A stretch of 64,000 bases of DNA from Phytophthora hibernalis (taxonomy: Eukaryota > Oomycota > Peronosporomycetes > Peronosporales > Peronosporaceae), in the NCBI GenBank assembly GCA_012656075.1, contig JAAKBF010000078.1, forward strand, positions 248,001 through 312,000, given 5' to 3'. Of the stretch, positions 49,501 to 60,769 are shown piece after piece; position 1 is the first letter of the stretch; every line of letters starts with the position of its first letter. A model generated the notes under the pieces. It was not told the DNA's origin and did no database searches. It worked only from the letters and a program-made list of their open reading frames with translations. The position numbers and the translations under genes are program-made.

Positions 49501-51538
49501 GACTGGACTGCGCCTAGGGAGTGGAGTGACGGGTTCGTTTACTGCTGCTGCTCAGACGTCGAAACGCGAACTGAGGGGATCCAGCCCTGGTGCTCGCGCT
49601 TCTTCGGCGTTCTGAGCAGCCAACTCAAGGAAACCACTGTTTCGGAAACCTGAAACCCCATTTCCTCTCAAATCTTGCACAAACATCTTTGGGGTAAAAT
49701 TTAACATGTTACAGATACGGAAGTACAGCTACGGCGCTACAGCCTGGTCGTACGACTGGACTGCGCCTAGGGAGTGGAGTGACGGGTTCGTTTACTGCTG
49801 CTGCTCAGACGTCTAAACGCGAACTGAGGGGATCCAGCCCTGGTGCTCGCGCTTCTTCGGCGTTCTGAGCAGCCAACTCAAGGAAACCACTGTTTCGGAA
49901 ACCTGAAACCCCCATTTCCTCTCAAATCTTGCACAAACATCTTTGGGGTAAAATTTAACATGTTACAGATACGGAAGTACAGCTACGGCGCTACAGCCTG
50001 GTCGTACGACTGGACTGCGCCTAGGGAGTGGAGTGACGGGTTCGTTTACTGCTGCTGCTCAGACGTCTAAACGCGAACTGAGGGGATCCAGCCCTGGTGC
50101 TCGCGCTTCTTCGGCGTTCTGAGCAGCCAACTCAAGGAAACCACTGTTTCGGAAACCTGAAACCCCATTTCCTCTCAAATCTTGCACAAACATCTTTGGG
50201 GTAAAATTTAACATGTTACAGATACGGAAGTACAGCTACGGCGCTACAGCCTGGTCGTACGACTGGACTGCGCCTAGGGAGTGGAGTGACGGGTTCGTTT
50301 ACTGCTGCTGCTCAGACGTCGAAACGCGAACTGAGGGGATCCAGCCCTGGTGCTCGCGCTTCTTCGGCGTTCTGAGCAGCCAACTCAAGGAAACCACTGT
50401 TTCGGAAACCTGAAACCCCATTTCCTCTCAAATCTTGCACAAACATCTTTGGGGTAAAATTTAACATGTTACAGATACGGAAGTACAGCTACGGCGCTAC
50501 AGCCTGGTCGTACGACTGGACTGCGCCTAGGGAGTGGAGTGACGGGTTCGTTTACTGCTGCTGCTCAGACGTCGAAACGCGAACTGAGGGGATCCAGCCC
50601 TGGTGCTCGCGCTTCTTCGGCGTTCTGAGCAGCCAACTCAAGGAAACCACTGTTTCGGAAACCTGAAACCCCATTTCCTCTCAAATCTTGCACAAACATC
50701 TTTGGGGTAAAATTTAACATGTTACAGATACGGAAGTACAGCTACGGCGCTACAGCCTGGTCGTACGACTGGACTGCGCCTAGGGAGTGGAGTGACGGGT
50801 TCGTTTACTGCTGCTGCTCAGACGTCGAAACGCGAACTGAGGGGATCCAGCCCTGGTGCTCGCGCTTCTTCGGCGTTCTGAGCAGCCAACTCAAGGAAAC
50901 CACTGTTTCGGAAACCTGAAACCCCATTTCCTCTCAAATCTTGCACAAACATCTTTGGGGTAAAATTTAACATGTTACAGATACGGAAGTACAGCTACGG
51001 CGCTACAGCCTGGTCGTACGACTGGACTGCGCCTAGGGAGTGGAGTGACGGGTTCGTTTACTGCTGCTGCTCAGACGTCTAAACGCGAACTGAGGGGATC
51101 CAGCCCTGGTGCTCGCGCTTCTTCGGCGTTTTGAGCAGCCAACTCAAGGAAACCACTGTTTCGGAAACCTGAAACCCCATTTCCTCTCAAATCTTGCACA
51201 AACATCTTTGGGGTAAAATTTAACATGTTACAGATACGGAAGTACAGCTACCGCGCTACAGCCTGGTCGTACGACTGGACTGCGCCTAGGGAGTGGAGTG
51301 ACGGGTTCGTTTACTGCTGCTGCTCAGACGTCTAAACGCGAACTGAGGGGATCCAGCCCTGGTGCTCGCGCTTCTTCGGCGTTCTGAGCAGCCAACTCAA
51401 GGAAACCACTGTTTCGGAAACCTGAAACCCCATTTCCTCTCAAATCTTGCACAAACAGCTTTGGGGTAAAATTTAACATGTTACAGATACGGAAGTACAG
51501 CTACGGCGCTATAGCCTGGTCGTACGACTGGGCTGCGC
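43591..51538 (+). repeat. 253-bp satellite array, 31 complete units plus start of a 32nd
   Basis: Head-to-tail units of 253 bp, occasionally 252 or 254 through changes in A, C or G runs, nearly identical to each other. The ATGTTACAG anchor recurs from 43636 to 51478, which is 31 periods. Each unit starts TTTCCTCTCAAATCTTGCAC and ends GAAACCTGAAACCCCA, with one GGATCC. The first and last units share ACAGCTTTGG where internal units have ACATCTTTGG. The 32nd unit is cut at CTGCGCC (51538) by DIRS-like element 2 and resumes at 56854. There are no spacers and no conserved gene; the 66-75-codon open frames repeat with the unit. Confidence 0.97.
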
Positions 51539-51541
51539 CGC

Positions 51542-52668
51542 CTATGATAGGGTGGTAGGTGTACTTCCGTTCTGCAATGTTGTGGATGCCCTGGCGCCGC
51601 CGGCCATTCTCCCTGTGACGTCGGCAACCGACTCGCGGCACAAGCGGGTGTACAGCTTGAATGCGTCCGAGGCCCAGCGACCGTGAAATTGGATCGTTAG
51701 TGGGTCAACGCCAGCCTGATACATATTGGTATGAGTGCTAAACCGGGCTGGGTCTTCACCGGCGGAGCTCGCCACGCGTTGGATCGCGGTCGACACGCGG
51801 GCTGTGGTCACACAACTGGGGAAACCGTCTTTGTCGACGAACATAGCCGATGGTATCGTGATCGGTAGCTGTCTCCTCGCTTGGAGCAGTAGAAGTGCAC
51901 CAAGGACCGGGCACGTCCCGACCGCTCTAGCACCCGCGAGACCATGGAACCACCTTGATTTGTCTTAGATCCGCGTAGGGAATACACGCTGCGGTCGCCG
52001 TGTTCGGATCGGACGTGGGGAACCTGATGCACCGATTGCCATCACATCGGATCCCCTGAGAGCAAACCACTGGAAACTGGTGCGCGTAGTGGCTACGATT
52101 TCTGAGCGTCGAAGAAGGAAAAAGAACGCCAGACACGGAACCCCCAGAGCGCCTGGTCCGCAGGGTCCTGGAGGTCGAGAGACGCGAAGCACGCCTCGAG
52201 TACGGCGAGGGATACCTGAGACTTCTGCCCGCATGATGCGTCTCGCCTGCTGACGCCCTTCAGGAGCATGCGTACCTGTGGATGGTGAACCGGGAGGTGA
52301 AAGCCGGCAGCCAGATGAAAATGGAGAATGCCGCAGAGTGTTGTCTTGATCGTTGAACTGCGCACTGGACCACGCGATCCGAAGCCGAACTGCGCGCCGG
52401 CGATAATAAACTCCGACAAAATGAGTACCTTCTCATCTAGTGGGACGGTGAGCTGCCACGACACGCCCTGCAGGTGTGTCCAACGCTTCCAGTATTTGAA
52501 GGCCCGTGGGTACAGCTTGAACGAGAAGTTAGCAACGGGGTGCTCTTGGGGATGATGCGCCTTGCCTCGTCGAACTCGGGGATACTGATGCCTGCGACCC
52601 CCAAGCGTTAGTTCGGAGAACAATCGATCATAGCCCTCGCTCTGCCAGCGATGGGAACCGGCGTCCAC
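51542..52668 (-). pseudogene. Tyrosine recombinase remnant of DIRS-like element 2
   Basis: N-terminal helices (52093-52668), box I FLLRRSEIVATTR (near 52100) and the C-terminal FHGRWASDAFKLYTRL with the Tyr (near 51660) are recognisable. The HxxR box is damaged: where element 1 reads THSLRSGGATHMY this reads STHTNMY, an in-frame loss of about seven residues including the catalytic Arg. Several frameshifts add to this. Confidence 0.85.
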
Positions 52669-54240
52669 GACTGTGTTCTCGACACCGGGGATGTGCGAGG
52701 CGGAGACGCGGAGCCCAAGCCGGTGTTAAGATGGCGAATGACAACTTGCGCGCGCCGATTGCGCGACGACATCTTTGCATGCCAAGCGATAGCCGAGGTG
52801 TTATCGATGCGGAATTGTACGTGGATCAGTCTTGCCTCTGGGCGAGCGGTCCGCCATTGTGGTCCCCGCCTGGATCGCGAAGGCGCAGGAAAGAAGCTCG
52901 CGATAATTGATGTCGAACTCGTTCGCTGAGCCTTCCTTAAACTCTTCGATGAGCTGGATCTCGGCAGGCGAGAATGTGTATGTGAGCGAGAGCCGGAGGT
53001 CTGGGACAAGTGCGCAAATCCCCACAACCGAAGCGTCTGTGATCACTGTAAATCGGGATCGGGGAGTGAATCAAAGTATACAAGGGAGACGCCATTCAGG
53101 ATTGGATCTCTGAGAATACGCCGCCACCAGACGAGGTCGGCGCGCATGTCGGCCGTCACTTGGACGCACGTAAAGCGGTGTAGATGGCGCTCACTCGTGC
53201 GAAGGCGCTGGAGGAATGCTTGTGCTGGGCGGACGCAGGTAGCTACGTGGTGTAGTGAACCGAGTAGGGAGCGAAAGGCGCGTCGCGAGAGACCCGTGGC
53301 ATGGTACGCGTGTGCCACCAAGCGGAGCGCCTTTGAAATCTTCGAAGCCGGCATGGAAACTGTCGCTGCAGACGTGTCGAAGACTAGACCAAGCACTTTT
53401 TGGCGGGAGGTCCACGGCGTGAACTTCTCTTCGTTCACGGCAGCGGGGCCCATGAATGTGGTCATAGCAAAACGAAGCGATCGCTCGATGTCGGCGCAGC
53501 GCGTCCCAACGTCAGCTGCGACATTAATGTGGCCGTCGACCCAGTGGTAGTTGAAGAAACCGGTGGGGTGAGCCGCATCAGAGCTTCTGCCGTGTATGAA
53601 CGCGACAGCGCCCCAAAATACTGTAAATTCCGGCCGATCCCGTCCATCCAAAAGATGCCGACATATCGATGACGATGGCGTTGGCTTCGGGGATGTAGCC
53701 CGCGAACATGTGGACGCATTCGCTGTGGATACATGCGTTGCGGTACGCGGCAGCAACGTCGCCGGCCATGACCTTGACCTCGCGCTCAGCGTCGGCCTGC
53801 TGACACCGCAGGATTTCGCGCGCAACACTCGAGCAGTGCTCGTACGTTGGATTCGGTACGCCTGCGCGGTCTGTGAAATAGTTGACGGACGCGCCCTCGG
53901 GAAACCACAGGTCGTGTATTACCCGACCAGAGATGTCCGGGTCGCCGTCGCCTTTGTCGACCACCCCGTACGGACTCACGAACGGCTCTGGCCAAATGTC
54001 CATGATGTCAGCGTCGACGACAATGCACCGAAACAGGTCCTGCTCCTTTCTGATGCTCTTCCGCAGGACCTTGATACGCGCGGACGCTGATGGGTGGTTG
54101 CGGGGAAGCGAAATTGTCTTGGCAGCGGTTCCTTGAGCTGGAGGCGCACTCCCTCGGAGGCGACGCGGACGAGGTCAGTCAGATGTTCGTACCCACGGCA
54201 CTGGTGGCGTAGAACAGCTGGACTTAGGGCTTTGTTCGGC
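52608..54240 (-). pseudogene. RT / RNase H remnant of DIRS-like element 2
   Basis: RT motifs VSPYGVVDKGDGDPDISGRV (near 53950) and VMAGDVAAAYRN (near 53760) are present. The catalytic box reads NYHWVDGHINVA (near 53540), with Gly replacing the second Asp of element 1's WVDDH. RNase H (ITDASVVGICALVP, DINYRELLSCAFAI, near 52870-53045) follows in another frame. Confidence 0.85.
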
Positions 54241-56595
54241 CGGTAGTCGTCCACGGTTTGTCCTCGGATGAGCTCCACGAAACGCTTCAGCGTCGGTCGT
54301 TCTCGCCGTATGTACTCGGACATGGCAGTCTGGAGCGGCTTGTTGCGCTGGAATACGTTGTCGATCGCGTTGGACCGCCCCAATAACTTGGCCGGTGGCA
54401 TGACAACGCCCGCCCGCTCGAATGCGGACATGATTGATGCACGTCTGATCTTCTCCCAGAGTTGGTGCCGCTGCGCACCGGCGGAGGTCAAAGCGCGCAG
54501 CTCCTGGGCGGATGGAGGCAGCCGACCCCGCGGTGGCTCCTGGCGGCATGGTGTATCGGTCGGAGGCCTGCGGACACAAACAACGAGTGGTCTGGGTTGC
54601 TGGATCAACGAGCGATAGAATAGATGAACACCCATCGGAGGAATGACCGACGCTCGAGGCGCTGGGTCTCTCACCGGAAAATACTGCGCGAGCCGCTGGC
54701 TCAGAGCCACCCGGAACGCACGGGTGTTCACACTCCTCGGCGGAATGACCCCTGTTGTGGGGACTCTCGCCGGAATGTGCGGTAGGCAAAACGGTCGATG
54801 GGTCACTGTTAGTGGAATGTCCGGCGCTGCAGGCGCTGGGATCGTCACTGGTGGTTGTCGTAACACTTGCAGACGCAGTCGCGGCGTGGGTGCTGACGGT
54901 GGTATTGGTCCCACCACTGACGTGATCGTGACGTTGCGGAAGAGCACGCGATTGGTCGCTTCGACTCAGACTTGAAAGCGGATGGACTGTATTCGAATTT
55001 AAACCGAGACGACGCAAACGAAGTGCCGGCGAGCCAGCAGCACCTCGTCCCCGTCAATCACGACGGCGCGCGTTGTTCGCTCGGCGGCCAAACTTCTTCG
55101 TGACGAATTCCTTCAGCGCCACCGGCAAGTCGTCGGGCCACTCGTGGGTCCGATTGTTGGAAGCACAGCGCACTCTGGTACCCCAAAGCACATCGACCCG
55201 GCAAAGAAACGAAGACAGGGCTCTTGTCCGTCGTCGTTGCGCGGGATTAGCGCACGAATATGGGATGGTATACCGCTAGGTCGGGACGGCGTGGCTTGAG
55301 TTGTATCATTGCGCGCGCCGGGGCGTGGCGGCTGAAGAGGTGCCGTTCGATCACGAGCGCTACTCGCGGGCTAGAGGGTTGTGAGCTCGTTAAGCGCCAT
55401 CGCCCACGACACTGAGTTAAAACTGATACTGTGGACGGCCGCGCAAAAGTCTCTCTATCAGGACGGAGAATCGCTCGAGAGGTGAACGAACGCGGTGCCC
55501 AGGAACTGGTTGACTTCGTGTAGCGTACGCTGGACACGGCGTGGCGAGTGGCCATTGTCCGCGTCCATGATAGCCACGACAAAATCCCGAGCCCTGTATA
55601 ACACACGCGCCATCGGCGCATACCACTCAGCATTGGCAAAAGTTGTAAGACCCTGGACTGCACCCAACAGGTTGAAGTAGGTTGAACAAGTTGGCGCCGT
55701 TGGTGGTGCGACGTTAGGCCCGAAATCTAAAGCGTAGTTCGCGTTGGACAAACCGGTGGACAGCTGGGCTGCGCGGTCGACCCGCAGGAAGTGCATGACG
55801 GTGATGACGTAGCAACCGAACCGTGCACTATGCGTTGCTCCCAAAACCGGCGGCGCGTCGGTGAAGCGAAGGGCGTCCAGGAGCCGCATCCGCAGCACGA
55901 ACGACATTGGCGTGCCGTGCAGACCTTCGGGTGACAGGAGGAATGGGTAGAGACGGTGGGCTGCTAAGATGTGCACCGCTGAGGGTACGAAGTCACCGTG
56001 CACGCTGTGGGCCGGAGGGAAAATTCCCGCTCTCATATTCGCAGCCGGAGGCAGCTCGCCGTTGATATTTGACCACGTCCACGAGTTGGGGTCGGGACGA
56101 ACTCGTCGAGCGTGAGCGGGGCTGTGGCGTGTGCTGGCTCTCCCGTGGAGGACGGCGCAGGTGCTGCCACACGCCATTGCAGGAAGCGTTCAAACTCAGC
56201 GAGCAGTGGCTGGATTGCTGACAATCTGGTGGCCGCAGTACCGCCACTAAAGACCTCTCCTGGACTAGCGGCAAAGCGTTAGCTCGCTTTGGGAGAGATA
56301 ATGCACGCGGCGCATGTGGTAGCGTGGGCCTGGCGGCGGCGCCGGAATGAAATTGGCTCAAGAATTCATTTAAGTCGAGCGGCTCATTAGCGGCGGTACG
56401 GGCCTGGGGTGGACCGGAGGGCCGGTCCGGTCCAGGAATGTTGAATGGTAGCGGAGGTCGCGGCCGCGGGTCTGAGACAAAGTCGCCCTTGGAGTCGCTG
56501 TCTTTGTCGATGGTCGGCGCAAGGCTAGGGCCGGGTGCTTCCAGAAGACCGCGGCTCGCTGGGGGCGACCGAACGAGGTGCCCACTTGCTGCCAC
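54241..56595 (-). pseudogene. Gag-like region of DIRS-like element 2
   Basis: The frame 55458-56177 contains VHILAAHRLYPFLLSPEGLH and MSFVLRMRLLDALRF, matching the Gag-like frame of element 1. Flanking Pro/Arg/Ser-rich frames (56000-56595, 54175-55017) are probably its N-terminal part and the Gag-RT junction. Too broken for a single protein. Confidence 0.55.
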
Positions 56596-56853
56596 TGCGG
56601 AGGAAGCCCAATGCGAGAGCTCGTTCGGGTTGCTGTGGTGTCAGGGAGCCGCTTGCGTGAGTGGCGCGGCTACGGTGAGCGACACTGGCGTCGTTGCTGC
56701 GGACACGAGGGCGACATCGTGCGCGGATGGAGGGGCGCTTGGGGTCGAGGTGAACTCCGGCGCAGACGCCGAGGCTGGTGGCTGCGGCGGGGCGACGCGC
56801 TCGGTGATGGTACAGGAGACGCCATGGTCGGGACTGATTGTTCGGGATGGGGA

Positions 56854-56980
56854 GGTTCGTTTACTGCTGCTGCTCAGACGTCTAAACGCGAACTGAGGGG
56901 ACCCAGCCCTGGTGCTCGCGCTTCTTCGGCGTTCTGAGCAGCCAAATCAAGGAAACCACTGTTTCAGAAACCTGAAACCC
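56854..56980 (+). repeat. Second half of the 32nd satellite unit
   Basis: Runs from GGTTCGTTTACTGC to GAAACCTGAAACCC, about 4% different from the array units. Followed by TAATTCTCAAC, the right side of the site that is unbroken at 31671. Confidence 0.92.
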
Positions 56981-57015
56981 TAATTCTCAACAAAAGACAA
57001 ACGACATGTTCATTT

Positions 57016-59862
57016 TCAACATCTAGACTTCGGTAGTTCAAATGAAATTGGAGCGAGTTTGCTGAGCAGTATGAGTAGAGGTTCTTCTGCCTCCCCACGG
57101 CGCACGCGGCTAGCTCCCAACTGAATGCTTAGTCTTGCTTGTCCACGCGACGAAAATGGTCCGTAGGTAGCTCCCATCACGACCTCTTCATTGTCTTCGT
57201 GCTCACCACCATTCATGACGAAAAAGTCCGGCGAGGCCCCACGGTGGAAAGGATCAAACCCAGCAGCAGATGATGTGCCAAACATCGACACACGCGAGGG
57301 CGGAGGCAGCATCGGCAAGTGTTGAGTGTGTAGTGCTTCGGCAAGACGGTCGTAGTCGACCGAGTGGTGGTTCACCACGTTACGACTCAAAGCCAAACGA
57401 CGACTCTCCATACGCATATCCGACAACGAACCACGATCACCAGCATCACTCCGCAAGAAGTACGACGCCGTGCTGAAGTCACTCGTCGTGCTGATCTCGT
57501 TTGACAAAGCCTCTGCCAGTGTAGGTTCCAGCAACGCCATACGCGTTGCGATGTTGGCCAGTGCAATCGACGGCTGGATCACCAGTACGCCCTGGGCCTT
57601 CATCTCTTTGCTGAACTTGCCATCCGGCACGAGCGCAATCATGCGCGGATGCGACCCGCCTAAAAACGACTTCAACATCTTCACGTTCTCACGCGTGCGG
57701 TTCGAGTCGCCGGTGAAGATAACCACGTCTGATGCCGACATGGTCTGGGCACTATCACGGTCCTTGAGTTTGTTCTTGTACGATATGAGGTCTCCATTGG
57801 CGGCGCGCTTCAGGATCGTCTCATTCATCTTCTGCCATTTGATGGTGCGCTCTTCGTCCAGCAGAGGCACGTTGACCTGTGCGCCGTAAAGTGACAGATC
57901 GAGCGCGACCTCGAAGGCGACTTCATCGTCGCCAATGACAACAGCAGTGCGCACCTTGTAGAATGGTAGCAGTGACCGAGGGTCTCCGTTGCCCATGGTC
58001 ACCTTCGCACTCGACATTTGCCCTCGATTCGAAAGCAAAGGAAGGCCACGGCTGACTTCAAACTGACTCATGCCTGAGCGAATACTGCTGAACTGGCCGC
58101 CGGGGACACTGCTTTCACCACCAGCAAGTATGCTCTTGTCCAAGCTGTCCACGTCTACTACCTTGGACTTGTCTTTGTCATTTTCTTCAGCTCGCTCTTG
58201 CAAAGTTTCTCCAGCGCGCCTCAAACCAATCGCACAGAGTGCTGGACCCAAAATCTGGTTCACCACGACAGCAGCCGTGATCGTCGCCGCGAATTCTTGC
58301 GCCCATAGCTCACGACTCATCGCCATCACCTCGTAGGCCAAGCCCAACGCCACACCAGCCTGCGGTGTCATCATCAGCCAGAGGTTGTTGTACTGCCGCG
58401 GCGGGAGTTTGAGCAGGAAGCAACCAGCAACATAGCAAGCGATGAAGATCGCCGCAAACCGAAACAGCACGAACACGGTCATGAGCGGAATGGCGGCCAG
58501 AACCTGGTCCAGCTTCAGTGATGCACCCGTCATGACGAAGAACGGCAGGAACATGTAGGGAGCAGCGCGGTCAAGAATGACGTGCATGTCGTGACGAATG
58601 TCTGTGTGATGTCCAGCGACGCACGAAGAGACCATGAGCACGAGCAGTGGCTCGAATTTGATCTGCCACGACGGACCGAAGGCTGCAGCTGTAACCTGGG
58701 ATAAAATGGCGGTGGCCATGTAAACCATGAACCCCATCGTAAGCCAAAGCCCACCCTTCAGTAACATCGCAGCTTTGGGCGACAAGCACCCGGTTGAGGC
58801 GCTCTGGAGTTCGCCTATCGTACACTCGTCAGCTCCATTTTGGACGTGTGGCTCCATGTCGGGGTTTGCGGGAGCCACATTTTGATCGGTTCTCTGGCCA
58901 ACGTACGTCGAAGTGTTAGGTCCGGCAGTTGTATCACTGACACCCTGTTCGTCATGGGGTGGCGCGCCTCCGGGGATCTTGAAAATCAAGATCGTCAGAC
59001 CAGCAATACCCACGCCCACGAGGACGTTTGCCAATACGATGGTCAACATGAACAACAGGTTTACCATGGACACGTCCAACTTGGCACAGTGTACAGAGCA
59101 AATGGTGCGCGAAATGGCGAATGACGCCAACACAATGAACTCTGCCAGCATGGTCGCACCCAACATTAGGCTCGTGAATGGACCCACGCTGTTGAGCTCG
59201 ATCTTGAGGACCATCACTGTTGCCGGTGAGCCCAACACGGAGATGGAGCCGAACATGAGCGCGATGCCCAACTGACAGCTGAATCCCAGCTCACTGAAGA
59301 AGAAAGCGTCCTCCACGAAGAGAAGCACAGGCGTCATTATGAACATGGCGATCCCGTAGAGTACACCGACCAAGATGAAGATAGACTTGAGCTGCGGGCG
59401 AAGCTCTGGCAAATAAATCTCCTGACCTGCCTGGAACGAGATAAATGCTAGAGACATTATGCTCACGTTGGTCGACATTGCGTCCACGATGCCCTCCGTG
59501 ATCAGGTTAGTGGCGAAAGGTCCGACGATGATGCCAACGAGCAGGTAACCTGTGATGAGTGGAAGCTGGAAAAACTTAGGGAAGTTGAGCGCGAGTGGAT
59601 GCGCAGCCACGAGGACGACGGTGAAGGCCAATCCATACTGGAGTGTTGTCAAGCTGAACATTCCGGGCTTGCTGCTTTCTGCTGCTGCTGCTTCTGATGC
59701 TCGACGAGTGACTTCATCGTTTTCGGCGTTGTTTTCTCGTAGTGCGGATTGAGCTGAAGCGGAGTGGGCTGTAACCAGTGATAGTACGAGCAAAAGCAGC
59801 GTGACGGTGCGCGGTGTTGCCAGTATCCGCCCACTGCAAGCACTGGTGACTTGATAAGACAT
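57016..59862 (-). CDS. CPA2-family cation/proton antiporter (KEA/Kef-like), full length
   Basis: 948 codons from ATG 59862, no intron, frame open throughout. A hydrophobic signal-like N-terminus (TVTLLLLVLSLVTAHSASA) is followed by about 12 membrane helices with CPA2 features (LITGYLLVGIIVGPFATNLI, SFQAGQEIYLPELRPQ, LLWARE-like MSRELWAQEFAATITAAVVV) interrupted by a polar loop (near residues 300-350). The C-terminal cytosolic half starts with a Rossmann-like segment (TAVVIGDDEVAFEVALDLSL), like the RCK/TrkA-N domain of Kef antiporters, which lacks a clear GxGxxG. By family it exchanges K+ or Na+ for H+. A partial copy lies at 37683-38833. The last ~40 codons overlap the paralogous repeat block, so the block probably derives from this locus. 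Confidence 0.9.
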   Translation of the reverse strand: MSYQVTSACSGRILATPRTVTLLLLVLSLVTAHSASAQSALRENNAENDEVTRRASEAAAAESSKPGMFSLTTLQYGLAFTVVLVAAHPLALNFPKFFQLPLITGYLLVGIIVGPFATNLITEGIVDAMSTNVSIMSLAFISFQAGQEIYLPELRPQLKSIFILVGVLYGIAMFIMTPVLLFVEDAFFFSELGFSCQLGIALMFGSISVLGSPATVMVLKIELNSVGPFTSLMLGATMLAEFIVLASFAISRTICSVHCAKLDVSMVNLLFMLTIVLANVLVGVGIAGLTILIFKIPGGAPPHDEQGVSDTTAGPNTSTYVGQRTDQNVAPANPDMEPHVQNGADECTIGELQSASTGCLSPKAAMLLKGGLWLTMGFMVYMATAILSQVTAAAFGPSWQIKFEPLLVLMVSSCVAGHHTDIRHDMHVILDRAAPYMFLPFFVMTGASLKLDQVLAAIPLMTVFVLFRFAAIFIACYVAGCFLLKLPPRQYNNLWLMMTPQAGVALGLAYEVMAMSRELWAQEFAATITAAVVVNQILGPALCAIGLRRAGETLQERAEENDKDKSKVVDVDSLDKSILAGGESSVPGGQFSSIRSGMSQFEVSRGLPLLSNRGQMSSAKVTMGNGDPRSLLPFYKVRTAVVIGDDEVAFEVALDLSLYGAQVNVPLLDEERTIKWQKMNETILKRAANGDLISYKNKLKDRDSAQTMSASDVVIFTGDSNRTRENVKMLKSFLGGSHPRMIALVPDGKFSKEMKAQGVLVIQPSIALANIATRMALLEPTLAEALSNEISTTSDFSTASYFLRSDAGDRGSLSDMRMESRRLALSRNVVNHHSVDYDRLAEALHTQHLPMLPPPSRVSMFGTSSAAGFDPFHRGASPDFFVMNGGEHEDNEEVVMGATYGPFSSRGQARLSIQLGASRVRRGEAEEPLLILLSKLAPISFELPKSRC

Positions 59863-60769
59863 CCCTTGAAGCTTACACTTCGAGTTGCTGCTGGTTGAGT
59901 GGGATGCAGAGGATAAATCTTGGAATGAGCAGAGTGGAGTTTGTGGTTTCGTTGATCAGTCCACCCCGAAGTCGGTTCACATGCCTAGCTTATTGATTAG
60001 CTTTGGGCTGGGCAAACGTTAGCACGGCATCCTCGAGGCAAAGTGCGTGCTGTTTGTTTTGCATGAAGGGTATCGCGAAATAATTCATTACAGCTACCTT
60101 TCGCCAAAAGCTCTTTTAAGTCGTTCGCTAAAGCAACATATCCGCTTCATTTGTGGATAGCACCCTCCGATTTTATTTGATGGCCATTGAATTGACTTCA
60201 TGGTATAAATACATGTACATTGTACTTGAACAGTAGTGCAAGGCCCCAATGAACCCCATGAATACTACCCAGCGTTCGTACGAAGGTACGACTTATCGTA
60301 AACAAGAAGTTTATCTTCTCAAAACTTTTTCCTAAACTTCACTCCCAACACAATCACCGCCATACAGAATTTCAGTGCAGTTGAGGGGCATCATCAATTC
60401 GCTCTTTACTTGGAATAAACAAGCGAGTCTCCCCAAATACGATTGGGTACAGTGCTGCACTATTAAATACCCCAACTCGTCAACAGTGATGACTCGTCCT
60501 TAACGGGAATGTAAGAACTGACATGAGAATTTGAAAACTGGATTTTGTCAATGATTATTTTGAAGCTGGCAAATCACACCGCTTTCTGCGTTGTTGTTGC
60601 CAGCAACACTACAGAAAGCCAGCAAGTTGCTGGTACCGGTACTATAATAAATATAATAGTACAGGTATCATCGTGTCGCCGCTCAAAGCAATGCCTGGAT
60701 GCCAAGTTCTGTTGATCGGTCGACTCCAACTGTATCCCTGTGCACGCAGCGTAAACGGATTACCAAGAA
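59863..60769. other. Upstream region of the antiporter; no gene seen
   Basis: AT-rich, with no recognisable coding frame. It probably holds the antiporter promoter. A short palindromic stretch (ATAATAAATATAATAGT) lies near 60643. Confidence 0.5.

Larger units (their letters stand above)
51539..56853 (-). mobile_element. DIRS-like tyrosine-recombinase retrotransposon 2, decayed
   Basis: About 5.3 kb inserted in the 32nd satellite unit, with about 15 bp of the unit missing at the insertion and no target duplication seen. It has the same gene order and strand as element 1 (gag-like, RT, RNase H, tyrosine recombinase) but is clearly diverged from it. Frames are heavily broken and key catalytic residues are changed. 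Confidence 0.85.

Noticed and set aside
43591..51538. CRISPR array or tandem gene family
   Set aside because: Units are 253 bp and contiguous, without spacers. Their open frames change register with each unit and match no family, so this is a satellite.
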